Source: Actinomycetales bacterium (GTDB taxonomy: Bacteria; Actinomycetota; Actinomycetes; Actinomycetales; Dermatophilaceae). From it: a stretch of DNA of 64,000 nt. The DNA lies in assembly GCA_016710645.1 (NCBI GenBank), contig JADJVI010000043.1:1-64000 (forward strand). The letters are read 5' to 3'. The translations under genes and the position numbers were made by a program. The notes under the pieces were generated by a model. It had not been told where the DNA came from and did no database searches. It saw only the letters and a program-made list of their open reading frames with translations. This document shows positions 17,300 to 28,723 of this stretch, piece by piece (position 1 is the stretch's first letter; each line of letters begins with the position of its first letter).

Positions 17300-17316
17300 C
17301 TCGGCGCTTCGCCGAG
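17300..17316 (-). terminator. hairpin after the VWA-domain gene
   Basis: CTCGGCG (17300-17306) and CGCCGAG (17310-17316) form a seven-base stem with a three-base loop, 15 bases past the stop codon of the minus-strand VWA gene and upstream of dxs. Confidence 0.5.
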
Positions 17317-17330
17317 CTGTTCTGCCCCGA

Positions 17331-19040
17331 TCAGGCGTCGGGAGTGAGCATGGCCTGAACGAACACCGCGATGATCTCGTCCGGGGTGATCGCCTGGTAG
17401 GCATGTCCCCCGGATGCCTCGGCGATCGCCTGCAAAGAGGTCATGTCGGCCTCTGGACCGACTCCGACGAGGATGACCGGCATCGGCTTGGCGGGGTCCT
17501 TGAGCTGGCGCAGTTGAGACAGTAGTTCTGGCAGCGTCCGGCTGTAGGGATCCTCGTTCTTACCGTCGGTGAGCAGGACCAGGGCGTTCACCCTGGTCTT
17601 GTCGTGCTGGGCCAGCAGAGTCTTGTAGGCGTCGTAGACAGTGTCGTAGAGCCCCGTGCCGCCCGCCGGCCGCGCGGCGATCTGCTGGAACCCCTGGCGC
17701 AGCAACTCGCCCTGCGGGACCCCGCCGACCTTCTCGGTCACGGTGCGGATCGGCACCACCTCAAGCCAGTCCTGGTTGGGACCGCCGAGGCGATACCCAA
17801 ACTGCCACAGGCCGAGCTGAGTGTCCGGCGGGAAGGCGGCCAGTGCCGTGAGGCCGGCCTGGTAGGCCAGCTCCATCCGGGTGCTGGTGCCGACCTTGGT
17901 CTTCATCGAGCCCGAGACATCGACGACGGCCAGCATCTTCATGGCCTTCTTGACGTTGCCCCATTCCGACAACAGGCCAGCGGTCGCCTCGGCGGGCGGT
18001 GCCGGCAGGTAGCTGGGCACTCCGTCCGGGATCCCGGTGACCGTCGCGGCGGGGTCGGTCGCTGAGGAGCGGTAGCCCGCCGCACGAAGTGCGCTCTTGC
18101 CCTCGGTCGACGTGAGTTGGGTCAGCAGGGCAGTCGTCGCCGCCGCGACCGGATCGGGAGCGCCGGTCATCGTCACGAAGGGGTGGTCGAGCATTCCGGT
18201 GCCCCCGACGGGGATGGCCGCGACCAGTGGCGAGCTGGCGTGCGCAGCGTTGTATGCCGCGACAGCGGCCTCCGTGGTCGGGAACACCTCCGCAGCCCCT
18301 GGGGCAGCGGCCTTGGTGAACAGTTCGGCCTCGGTCGCGGTCGCGGTCTTGCTCAATGCAATGACCGTGCCACCCAAGGTCGTCATCGCTTGCGGAGTGC
18401 CACCCAGCGCGGACAGTGCCGTGGTCAGCGCGAGCCGACTCGATGCGTTCTTGGTCGGGTCGCTGATCCGCAGGGGCACCTGCCCACCCATGAGATCGGT
18501 CCACGCGGGGGCGGCGCTGGCCTTGGCCGCGACCGCCGGGGGCATGGCCAAGACCAGGGGCGTCGTCGCCACCGAGGCCCCGACCGACACCGGAGCCGTC
18601 GGCATTGCCTGCTTGAGGTCATCGACCCAGGTGCTGGATTCGGGCACCCAGGTCGCCGGGATCGACCCTGACGCCATCGCAGCCAACGTCTCGGCGGCAG
18701 TCTGGGCGGTCACGGCATACGTCGCGCAGGCGCCGCCTCGCACCGCGCGGTCAGCCGCAGCGGTGACCACAGCTTTCAGCCCAGGTGCCACCGAAACGGG
18801 CACCGCCACCGGGTTGGCGCAACTGGGCGTGGCCGGTCCGCTCGCGGCGCTGGCGGCAGCACCGCCAGCGCTCGTCGACGCGCTGGTCCGCGCGGCACTC
18901 CCGGAGCCGGACTGCTCGGCCAGCCGCTGTGACCAGGCATAGCCGCCCAGGCCTGCGCCTACGACCACCAAGGCCGCCACCGGGGCCACCCATCGCGGGC
19001 GACCCACCGTCGGTTGGCCATCTGTCTCGTGTCGTCCCAT
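17331..19040 (-). CDS. membrane-anchored solute-binding-like protein with C-terminal VWA domain
   Basis: A 569-residue exported protein. After a short cytoplasmic leader there is one transmembrane helix (WVAPVAALVVVGAGLGGYAW, about residues 18-38), then an Ala/Ser/Thr-rich linker. A type-2 periplasmic-binding-like domain follows (about 75-330, with TWVPESSTWVDDL, VPLRISDPTKNASSRLALT and GTGMLDHPFVTMTG). The C-terminal von Willebrand A domain begins at MLAVVDVSGSM with the MIDAS motif DxSxS, then GTGLYDTVYDAY and NALVLLTDGKNEDP. This architecture is common in actinobacteria, and its ligand is unknown. ATG 19040 is preferred over one 12 codons upstream. Confidence 0.85.
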   Translation of the reverse strand: MGRHETDGQPTVGRPRWVAPVAALVVVGAGLGGYAWSQRLAEQSGSGSAARTSASTSAGGAAASAASGPATPSCANPVAVPVSVAPGLKAVVTAAADRAVRGGACATYAVTAQTAAETLAAMASGSIPATWVPESSTWVDDLKQAMPTAPVSVGASVATTPLVLAMPPAVAAKASAAPAWTDLMGGQVPLRISDPTKNASSRLALTTALSALGGTPQAMTTLGGTVIALSKTATATEAELFTKAAAPGAAEVFPTTEAAVAAYNAAHASSPLVAAIPVGGTGMLDHPFVTMTGAPDPVAAATTALLTQLTSTEGKSALRAAGYRSSATDPAATVTGIPDGVPSYLPAPPAEATAGLLSEWGNVKKAMKMLAVVDVSGSMKTKVGTSTRMELAYQAGLTALAAFPPDTQLGLWQFGYRLGGPNQDWLEVVPIRTVTEKVGGVPQGELLRQGFQQIAARPAGGTGLYDTVYDAYKTLLAQHDKTRVNALVLLTDGKNEDPYSRTLPELLSQLRQLKDPAKPMPVILVGVGPEADMTSLQAIAEASGGHAYQAITPDEIIAVFVQAMLTPDA

Positions 19041-19204
19041 GACGAAACCACTCACCCCTCGTGAGCCGGCTCCCACAGCCGGACTGGTGTAGGCGGTGTC
19101 CCCGACCGCCGGGGGTGATGCTACCGGGTTAACTCAAGGAAACTCCGATCATCTCGACGTGATTGTCATTCGGGAGTCTTTCGCAGCATCGTTGGCTCCG
19201 TCGT

Positions 19205-19573
19205 TCAGAGTCGGGGGATGAACTCTCGTCCGCGCATCGCCTCGTGGACGAGAGCCGCTGACCGCTGCGCGGCGACCAGCCGTAGCCCCTCGGCTTCCAG
19301 GGCGGTGAGGATCTCGGCCAAGGCTTCCGGGCTGACCACATCGCCGAGTTCGACGCGGGCTTCCCGGTAGGCCTGTCGCATGACGGCGACCTGACCGGCC
19401 AGGTGGCGTTGCGCCAGCCACGCGAGGGCAACAGGGTTCTTGCGCCACCCGGCATACCGGCGGTAATCGGGCGGGCAGTGGTCCAGGAGCCAGCCGATCG
19501 CGCGGTCCTCCCAACCCAACATCCGGGCCGGCGGAACTCCTGGTGGCCACCCGGGCGGGACGTGCGTGTTCAC
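19205..19573 (-). CDS. conserved actinobacterial protein of unknown function
   Basis: A 122-residue, soluble, mostly helical protein. I recognise it only as a conserved actinobacterial hypothetical, from PPGWPPGVPPA, WLLDHCPPDYRRY, KNPVALAWLAQRHLAGQ and the C-terminal helix LRLVAAQRSAALVHEAMRG. GTG 19573 is the start. It lies downstream of the aconitase gene on the same strand, separated by the aconitase terminator. Nothing in the sequence indicates a catalytic role. Confidence 0.75.
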   Translation of the reverse strand: MNTHVPPGWPPGVPPARMLGWEDRAIGWLLDHCPPDYRRYAGWRKNPVALAWLAQRHLAGQVAVMRQAYREARVELGDVVSPEALAEILTALEAEGLRLVAAQRSAALVHEAMRGREFIPRL

Positions 19574-19640
19574 GTCAGGTGAGTATGCCGTGCCGGTCCG
19601 ACACGGGTTCTCGACGACGGCGAGGCCAACCCATCACACG

Positions 19641-19679
19641 ACCGACGGGCCGCTCCCCTCGAGGGAACGGCCCGTCGGT
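19641..19679 (-). terminator. acnA: terminator of the aconitase gene
   Basis: ACCGACGGGCCG (19641-19652) pairs perfectly with CGGCCCGTCGGT (19668-19679), and the loop holds a further palindrome CCCTCGAGGG. It begins 15 bases after the acnA stop on the minus strand. Confidence 0.85.
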
Positions 19680-19694
19680 CTCGCGCTCAGCAGG

Positions 19695-22397
<2,703 letters not shown>

Positions 22398-22416
22398 GTC
22401 GGCTCCTTCCTGAAGA

Positions 22417-22434
22417 TATCTTGACGTCAAGATA
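22417..22434. promoter_or_regulatory. 18-bp perfect palindrome upstream of acnA
   Basis: TATCTTGACGTCAAGATA is perfectly self-complementary and lies 20 bases before the acnA GTG, just upstream of the ribosome site. The position and symmetry indicate a dimeric repressor operator. The A/T-rich arms contrast with the surrounding GC-rich DNA. I cannot name the regulator, and no regulator gene is adjacent. Confidence 0.7.
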
Positions 22435-22571
22435 AATTACCACGTGCCACGACGATCCTGCCAGCATCCGACCAAACGCGTCAGGGGGCCCGCCGCCTTG
22501 GCGTGCTGGGGAGGGCGTGAAGTCGGTGACATCACCCGGGTGGGGACCACCTCGCGACCCGCGCTTTCTCC

Positions 22572-23882
22572 CTACCCGGGAAGCAGGACCGCGATGCACT
22601 CCACGTGGTGGGTCTGCGGGAAGGCGTCGTATGCCGTGAGGCTCCCGAGGTGGTAGCCACCCGCCAGCGCGTATGCCGTGTCCCGCGCCAACGCTGCCGG
22701 ATCGCACGCGACGTAGGCGATGGCCCGCGGCTGCAAGCCCAAGACCGCCTCCATGACGACTCGACCCGCCCCGGTGCGGGGAGGATCGAGGACGACGACG
22801 TCGGCCCCGTGGGCAGTGATCTCCCCCAGCCGGTCCTCAACTCGACCGGTCAGCACCTGCACCTGCGAGCGATCGCCCGCATTGGCCCGGGCATGCTCGC
22901 AGGCCAGCGCGTCTCCCTCGACCGCCAGCACCGAACCCTTCGGTCCAACGGCATCGGCCAGTGGCACTGCGAAGAGTCCGACACCGGCATACAGGTCGAG
23001 CACTTGCTCCCCCGGCTGTGGCGCGAGGGCCTGCAGCACCTGGCCGAGGAAGGTCGCCGCCGCGCCGGGGTGAACCTGCCAGAAGCCGCGCGCGGACACG
23101 GCATACCGGCCCGACCAGCCAGGCGTGGCGACCGTTTCAGTGAGGGTGGGGGCCGGCCCTTCGCGGCTCGCGACTGGGACGATCACGGCCGGTGCTTCGC
23201 CGGCCACGGCGATGTCGACAGCCCGGTAGCCCGTCCAATCACGGTGCAGGACACCGGATTCCAGGATGCCCGGGACGGCGATGGGGCACTCGCTGATCGG
23301 CAAGACGGTCCGCGATCGCGACGGGCGCAAGCCCGCGCGTCCCGCTGCGTCGACCGCGAATTCCACCCGAGTGCGCCAGTGCAGACCCGCGTCGTCGCCA
23401 GGCACCGCGAGCACCGGCACGCTGACCGTGAGCCCCGCGAGACGGGCGAACTGCTCAGCGACCACCTGACCCTTGAGCTCGCGTTGCGCCGTCAGGTTCA
23501 CGTGTTGCCAGTCGCACCCTCCGCAACCACCCCAGGTCAGGTCGGCGGTGGGCGGGCCGGCATGACGGCATACCGGCTCGACCCGGTCAGCCGAAGGCGT
23601 GAGGATCTCGACGGCGTCGGCACGCAAGAACCGGTCCTGCGACCCGCCTTCGGTCACCCGGGCGCGCACCCGCTCGCCGGGGAGGGTATGCCGGACGAAG
23701 ACCACCCGGCCCTCGTGCCGGGCCACGGAGAAGCCACCGTGGGCGACCGGCCCGATGTCGAGATCCAGCTCCCGACCCACCCAGGACTCACCGCGCGGCC
23801 GGGAACTGCGCGGCCCGGCATACCCAGGTCGTGCGGGTCTTCCTCGGCGACGCGACTGCGACCCCTCTGCGGACGGCGTCAC
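22572..23882 (-). CDS. TRAM-domain RNA uracil-C5 methyltransferase (TrmA/RlmC/RlmD family)
   Basis: A 436-residue SAM-dependent RNA methyltransferase. A TRAM domain (about residues 36-92) is followed by iron-sulfur-type cysteines (VCRHAGPP, GGCGGCDWQH, PISECPIA). The SAM motif is VLDLYAGVGLFAVPLA, then VVLDPPRTGAGR, and the catalytic cysteine is in YVACDPAALARD. It methylates a uridine in tRNA or rRNA; the target cannot be told from sequence. GTG 23882 overlaps the stop of the potassium-permease gene (GTGA), so translation is coupled. The basic first 35 residues are low in complexity. Confidence 0.9.
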   Translation of the reverse strand: MTPSAEGSQSRRRGRPARPGYAGPRSSRPRGESWVGRELDLDIGPVAHGGFSVARHEGRVVFVRHTLPGERVRARVTEGGSQDRFLRADAVEILTPSADRVEPVCRHAGPPTADLTWGGCGGCDWQHVNLTAQRELKGQVVAEQFARLAGLTVSVPVLAVPGDDAGLHWRTRVEFAVDAAGRAGLRPSRSRTVLPISECPIAVPGILESGVLHRDWTGYRAVDIAVAGEAPAVIVPVASREGPAPTLTETVATPGWSGRYAVSARGFWQVHPGAAATFLGQVLQALAPQPGEQVLDLYAGVGLFAVPLADAVGPKGSVLAVEGDALACEHARANAGDRSQVQVLTGRVEDRLGEITAHGADVVVLDPPRTGAGRVVMEAVLGLQPRAIAYVACDPAALARDTAYALAGGYHLGSLTAYDAFPQTHHVECIAVLLPG

Positions 23883-25897
23883 GGAGCGATATTGCCGGCT
23901 CGAGTGGTGATCGCCGGAGCGTCGTACCACTCCTCCTCGGCGCCTTCGGACGACCGCAGCTGCCAGGGCACGCTCGCCACCATGACGCCGGGGATGAAGT
24001 GCAGCCGCACCCGCAAGCGCAGCGCACTTTGGTTGTGCAACACCTGCTCGTACCAGTGGCCGACGACGTACTCGGGGACGTAGACGATGATGACCGTGCG
24101 GGGGTGTTCCGCGCGCAACGACTTGACGTAGTCGATGACCGGTCGGGTGATCTCGCGATACGGCGAGGCGATGATCTTGAGCGGGATCGGCACCTCGTGC
24201 TGAATCCAGTCGCGGCGCAGCGCGTGGGTGTCGGCGGGGTCGACCTCGACGGTCAGCGCCTCCAGCGTGGACGGCCGGGTCGCGCGGGCGTAGGCCACCG
24301 CGCGCAGGGCCGGCTTATGCAGCTTGGACACCAAGACGATGGCGTGCACCCGGCTGGGCAGCACCGCCACGCTGTCGGGAGCGAGCGAGAGCTCTTCGCT
24401 GACCTTGCGGTAGTGCCGGTTGATCCCGAGCATCATGGCGAAGAGCACGGCCATCGCGAGGATCGCGTATTTCGCGCCGGCCTGGAACTTGGTGATGAGC
24501 ACGACCAGCAGCACGGTCATCGACATGGCAGCGCCGATGAAGTTGACCACCCGAGAGCGCTGCATGCGAGAGCGCTCGGCCCCCTGGACGCTGGGGTCGC
24601 GCAGCAGCCGGTTCCAGTGCCGGATCATGCCGGTCTGGCTCATGGAGAACGAGACGAACACCCCGACGATGTAAAGCTGGATGAGCTGGGTGACCTCGGC
24701 GTGGTAGGCCACGATCAAGGCGGCAGCGGCGACCGCGAGGATAAGGATGCCGTTGGAGAAGGCCAACCGGTCACCGCGGGTGTGCAACTGGCGCGGCAGG
24801 TAGCCGTCCTTGGCGAGGATCGAGCCGAGCACCGGGAAGCCGTTGAACGCCGTGTTGGCGGCGAGGATGAGGATGATGCCCGTGACCGTCGCCACGACGT
24901 AGATGCCGATCGGGAAGTCCGAGAAGACCGTCTTGGCCAACTGCCCGATGACGGTGTCCTGGACGTAGCCGTCCCCGACTGGCACGCCGTCCTTGAGTAG
25001 CTGGCCGTAGCCCTCGCCACCCATCTGGACGCCGGTCCAGCGGCTCAGCATGATGATCGACCCGAGCATGCACACCGAGATGGTGCCCATGAGCAGCAGG
25101 GTCGTAGCGGCATTGGCGCTCTTGGGCTTGCGGAAAGCCGGAACCCCGTTGGAGATGGCTTCGACGCCGGTCAGCGCCGCACACCCCGAGGAGAAGGCCC
25201 GCAGCAGGATGAAGGTCGCAGCGATGCCGGTGAGGGCCTGCCCGTCGGCTGGGACCAACTCCAGGCCCGCACTCGGTGCCTGGCCCAGGGTGCCGGTGAT
25301 CTCGCGGAACACGCCATACAACCCCATCCCGATGATCGCCGCCATGAAGGCGTAGACCGGCACGGCGAAGGCCCGACCCGACTCGCGCACCCCCCGCAGG
25401 TTCATCGCCGCCAGCAGGAACACCAGCGCGAGGGCGACGGTGACCTCTTGGCCGCGCAGTTGCGGGAGGGCTGCTGCGGCATTCTGGACGCCCGATGAGA
25501 TCGACACCGCGACGGTGAGGACATAGTCGACGAGCAGTGCCGACGCGACGGTAAGCCCGGCCTTGTGGCCGAGGTTTTCGGTCGCGACCTCATAGTCACC
25601 GCCTCCCGACGGGTAGGCGTGCACGTTCTGCCGATACGAGGCGACGACGACGACCATGACGAAGACGACGGCCAGGGTGATTTGCCAGGAGTGGAAACTG
25701 GCGAAAGTGCCGCCCGCGACACCGAGCATGAGCAGGATTTCGTCGGGCGCATAGGCCACTGACGACAAGGCGTCACTGGCAAAGATGGGTAGCGCGAGGC
25801 GCTTCGGAAGCAGGGTCTCCCCGAGACGGTCGCTTCGCATGGCGCGGCCGACGAGCAGCCGCTTGACGATCTGGCCGGATGCAGGCACGCCCTGCAT
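23879..25897 (-). CDS. APC-superfamily permease, KimA-like potassium transporter
   Basis: A 672-residue protein with about twelve transmembrane helices (residues 50-480) and a cytoplasmic C-terminal domain of roughly 180 residues, the size and plan of KimA (YdaO), the B. subtilis high-affinity K+ importer. It starts near LGETLLPKRLALPIFASDALSSVAYAPDEIL, a family signature, with SYRQNVHAYPSGGGDYEVA in helix 3. Divergent ceoB/ceoC genes encoding NAD-binding potassium regulators strengthen the K+ assignment (inference). ATG 25897 is chosen; ATG at MRSDRLGE is possible. The upstream intergenic space is too short for a ydaO-type c-di-AMP riboswitch. Confidence 0.82.
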   Translation of the reverse strand: MQGVPASGQIVKRLLVGRAMRSDRLGETLLPKRLALPIFASDALSSVAYAPDEILLMLGVAGGTFASFHSWQITLAVVFVMVVVVASYRQNVHAYPSGGGDYEVATENLGHKAGLTVASALLVDYVLTVAVSISSGVQNAAAALPQLRGQEVTVALALVFLLAAMNLRGVRESGRAFAVPVYAFMAAIIGMGLYGVFREITGTLGQAPSAGLELVPADGQALTGIAATFILLRAFSSGCAALTGVEAISNGVPAFRKPKSANAATTLLLMGTISVCMLGSIIMLSRWTGVQMGGEGYGQLLKDGVPVGDGYVQDTVIGQLAKTVFSDFPIGIYVVATVTGIILILAANTAFNGFPVLGSILAKDGYLPRQLHTRGDRLAFSNGILILAVAAAALIVAYHAEVTQLIQLYIVGVFVSFSMSQTGMIRHWNRLLRDPSVQGAERSRMQRSRVVNFIGAAMSMTVLLVVLITKFQAGAKYAILAMAVLFAMMLGINRHYRKVSEELSLAPDSVAVLPSRVHAIVLVSKLHKPALRAVAYARATRPSTLEALTVEVDPADTHALRRDWIQHEVPIPLKIIASPYREITRPVIDYVKSLRAEHPRTVIIVYVPEYVVGHWYEQVLHNQSALRLRVRLHFIPGVMVASVPWQLRSSEGAEEEWYDAPAITTRAGNIAP

Positions 25898-26022
25898 GGT
25901 ATGCCGCGTGGTTGCCTCGCGCCCGACCAACTCGACCGCTGGGACTGATCTCTCGTCCAGCCGGTGGGCCGTGGGCCGCCGCCGGGCCGACCCCGATCGG
26001 GCATGCGGTGTAGCGTCGGACC

Positions 26023-26685
26023 GTGCTCTTCGTGATCATGGGTTGCGGCCGGGTCGGCGCCACGTTGGCGCGCACCCTCGCCTCTAACGGCCAGGACGTC
26101 GCCGTCATCGACATGGACGCCAAGTCTTTCCGCCGCCTCGGCAGCGACTTCGAGGGCAAGACGGTCACGGGGGTCGGCTTCGACCGCGCGGTCCTCACCA
26201 CCGCTGGCATCAAGCAGGCGTATGCCTTCGCGGCGGTGTCCAGTGGCGACAACTCCAACATCCTCGCGGCCCGGGTGGCCCGGGAGACCTTCGGCGTGGA
26301 GCGGGTGGCTGCCCGGATCTACGACCCGCGCCGAGCCATGGTCTACCAACGCCTGGGCATCCCCACGGTGGCTACTGTGCGGTGGACGGCCGACCAGATC
26401 ATCTCGCGGCTGGTGCCGCATGGCGCGGTTCCGGAGTTCACCGACCCGAGCGGCAAGGTCGTCATGGCCGAGGTCCCGTATGCCGTGTCCTGGGTCGCGA
26501 CACCGGTCGCCACGCTTGAGGCCCTGGCCCAGACTCGGGTGGTCTTCCTCACCCGACTCGGCGATGCCTTGATCCCCGGTCCCGACACGGTGATCCAGGA
26601 CGGCGACCTGCTGCACATCGCGCACCAGCGCGAGGACCTCCCCCGAGTGGAGCGAGTCCTGTCCTCTCCGCGGCCGCACGAGTAG
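26023..26685 (+). CDS. ceoB: TrkA/RCK-type potassium regulator CeoB
   Basis: A 220-residue cytoplasmic protein with a Rossmann RCK_N domain (MLFVIMGCGRVGATLARTL, then VAVIDMD) that binds NAD(H), and an RCK_C domain after about residue 135. Such proteins gate or assemble on potassium transporters. It is the first of two tandem trkA-like genes (47-base gap) and is divergent from the KimA-like permease, a known actinobacterial arrangement. The start is GTG 26023. Confidence 0.88.
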   Translation: MLFVIMGCGRVGATLARTLASNGQDVAVIDMDAKSFRRLGSDFEGKTVTGVGFDRAVLTTAGIKQAYAFAAVSSGDNSNILAARVARETFGVERVAARIYDPRRAMVYQRLGIPTVATVRWTADQIISRLVPHGAVPEFTDPSGKVVMAEVPYAVSWVATPVATLEALAQTRVVFLTRLGDALIPGPDTVIQDGDLLHIAHQREDLPRVERVLSSPRPHE

Positions 26686-26732
26686 TCGGCCAGTCACCAA
26701 CCCGCCCTCCCCACGATTTCAGGAAGGCCGTC

Positions 26733-27422
26733 ATGCGCGTCGTCATCGCCGGAGCCGGCAGCGTCGGGCGATCCATCGCCCGCGAACTCACCCACAACGG
26801 GCACGATGTCCTCCTCGTCGACCGCGCGATCGAGGAGAAGATGACCGTTCGCGTCCCCGATGCCGCGTGGCTGCTCGCGGACGCATGCGAGATCTCCGCC
26901 TTGGAGGAGGCGCAACTGGACCAGTGCGATGTCGTCGTCGCCGCCACCGGGGACGACAAGGCCAACCTGGTCGTGTCGCTGCTGGCCAAGACCGAGTTCG
27001 GCGTTCCGCGGACCGTCGCCCGGGTCAACAACCCACGCAACGAGTGGATGTTCGACGAGTCATGGGGGGTCGACGTCGCGGTCTCGACGCCCCGTCTCAT
27101 GACCGCCCTCGTCGAGGAGGCGGTCACCGTCGGTGACCTGGTGCGCATCTTCCAGTTCCGTCGCGCCAAGACCTCCCTCGTCGAGATGACCCTGCCTCCC
27201 CAGAGCCCGTATGCCGGTCACCGGGTCGGCGAGGTCACCTGGCCTTCCGGCACTGTCCTGGTCGGCATCGTCCGAGACGAGCGGCCGATCGCGCCCTCCG
27301 CCGATGACTGCCTCGAAGCGCACGACGAGTTGCTCTTCATCGCCCCGGACGAGGTCAGTGACGAGCTGGAGAACCTGCTCTCTCCCGGGCACAAACCCCG
27401 CTTGGGTGACAACGAGGACTGA
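26733..27422 (+). CDS. ceoC: TrkA/RCK-type potassium regulator CeoC
   Basis: A 229-residue paralogue of the preceding gene, with MRVVIAGAGSVGRSIARELTHNG as the nucleotide-binding turn (split GAGSVG), VLLVDRA, a glycine-poor middle and an RCK_C domain (VTWPSGTVLVGIVRDE). The two RCK subunits probably form a hetero-oligomer with a potassium transporter. It follows ceoB by 47 bases and converges on the DUF3159 gene. Confidence 0.88.
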   Translation: MRVVIAGAGSVGRSIARELTHNGHDVLLVDRAIEEKMTVRVPDAAWLLADACEISALEEAQLDQCDVVVAATGDDKANLVVSLLAKTEFGVPRTVARVNNPRNEWMFDESWGVDVAVSTPRLMTALVEEAVTVGDLVRIFQFRRAKTSLVEMTLPPQSPYAGHRVGEVTWPSGTVLVGIVRDERPIAPSADDCLEAHDELLFIAPDEVSDELENLLSPGHKPRLGDNED

Positions 27423-27439
27423 TCCGGCGGCCGGACGCG

Positions 27440-28300
27440 CTAGGCCCTCGTCGGGTTGGTCGACACGTCCGGTGAATCACGGCCGTCGGGGTCCTCAGGG
27501 CCTTCCGGGTCGTCAAGCGGAGTGTGGCCGCGCAGCAGCATGAGGGCCGCGATGCCGACGGCAACGAGGTATGCCGGCCAGCCCAGCACGATCTTGGCGA
27601 TCCCCAATGCCTCCACCGAGCCTTGCAGATAGAGCGGCACCTGGATCGAGAGGCGCACCAGCGCCAGCCCGACGAGGATCCACCCCAGTCGACTGGCCAC
27701 CTTGACGATTCCCGCATGACGGCGCCACCGCACGAAGGCCTGGTTGAGTTCGCTGGCGGCGGCCTCATCGGCCGCCTCAAGAGCGTTTCGCTCGTCCTCG
27801 GACAGCGCGGCTCGTTCGGCCCGCGTCGCCCGGCTGCCTGAGGACCGGACAGCGGCGGCGGTGCGGGCCAAATCGGGGTCTCCAGCCGCGATGAGGAAAC
27901 CGAAGAGCGGCCAGCGCACGAGATTGGCTCCCCCGAAGAGGATGGCATTCCCGACCGACATGAGGATGCCGGGCAGGAAGGCGTCCTGGGCCCGACCGGT
28001 GCGGGTGGCCAGGGCCGCGGTGAGAATGACAGCGGCGAGGGAGTACCCGGCATACCGAAGGGTTTGACCTTGCACGAGTCGCAGCCCAGCGACCACCCCC
28101 GCGACGACCACAGCGATGAGGGCAGCGCGAGTGACGTCCTGGGTGGCGTTCCACGCCACCACGAAACCGACGGTAGGCAAGGCGGACTCCATGGCCCCAC
28201 GCCAACCTCCCAAGGCAGCCGAGAGCCGCTCCCGCAGCAGTTCCTCGACCGTCACATGGGAAGGGCGGCCCACCGTGGAATCACCGGGATGCTCAGCCAC
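27440..28300 (-). CDS. DUF3159 membrane protein
   Basis: A 286-residue protein with five or six hydrophobic helices (about residues 40-150 and 205-270) around a charged cytoplasmic loop rich in Arg, Ala and Glu. It belongs to the actinobacterial DUF3159 family: LGGWRGAMESALPTVGFV, GQTLRYAGYSLAAV and LPGILMSVGNAILFG are recognisable. Function is unknown. It starts with GTG 28300, overlapping the end of the OB-fold gene by eight bases, so it is the last gene of the dut-DUF3710-OB-fold series. Confidence 0.82.
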   Translation of the reverse strand: MAEHPGDSTVGRPSHVTVEELLRERLSAALGGWRGAMESALPTVGFVVAWNATQDVTRAALIAVVVAGVVAGLRLVQGQTLRYAGYSLAAVILTAALATRTGRAQDAFLPGILMSVGNAILFGGANLVRWPLFGFLIAAGDPDLARTAAAVRSSGSRATRAERAALSEDERNALEAADEAAASELNQAFVRWRRHAGIVKVASRLGWILVGLALVRLSIQVPLYLQGSVEALGIAKIVLGWPAYLVAVGIAALMLLRGHTPLDDPEGPEDPDGRDSPDVSTNPTRA

Positions 28301-28721
28301 GGGTCGGGATGATCTCGTATGCCGGGTTGAACATCACCGGTCTGCCGCGGCGGTGAGTGGTGCGGCCGTGGACCCGCACGCTGACGCCTGGTTCGATTCC
28401 CACGATCTGGCGTCGGCCCAGCCACACCACTTCGAGCGTGCCGGTGCCGTCCGAGACCTCCACGACAAGCGCGGGGACCTGCACCTGGGGCCGCAGGGCG
28501 ACCGAACGGACCTCTCCGAATGCCACTGCGGGCTGTCGCTGTTCGAGGTGTCCGATCGGCGTCGCGCCGAGCCGGGTCGCCGTGTCCAAGAGTTCCTCAG
28601 AGTCGATCTCGGCCGCCGAGCGCGTCCAACGCGCCATGACCCGCCGGACGAAAGCCCACCCAGAAGAGCCCCGACCGGACTCAGCCCCCAGGGTGGGCTC
28701 GCCGGGAGCGCCGGCAGCCAT
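28293..28721 (-). CDS. OB-fold nucleic-acid-binding protein
   Basis: A 142-residue protein whose C-terminal half is an OB-fold (VAFGEVRSVALRPQ, VSDGTGTLEVVWLGRRQIVGIEPG, MFNPAYEI) as in actinobacterial stand-alone tRNA-anticodon-type OB proteins. Its partner is unknown. GAGG ten bases before ATG 28721 supports this start; ATG 28637 (MARWTRSA) would give a length closer to some relatives. It is two bases from the DUF3710 stop and overlaps DUF3159. Confidence 0.78.
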   Translation of the reverse strand: MAAGAPGEPTLGAESGRGSSGWAFVRRVMARWTRSAAEIDSEELLDTATRLGATPIGHLEQRQPAVAFGEVRSVALRPQVQVPALVVEVSDGTGTLEVVWLGRRQIVGIEPGVSVRVHGRTTHRRGRPVMFNPAYEIIPTRG

Positions 28722-28723
28722 GG

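Noticed and set aside
25898..26022. A ydaO/c-di-AMP riboswitch upstream of the KimA-like gene
   Set aside because: The divergent gap is about 125 bases and shows none of the paired elements such a riboswitch would need.
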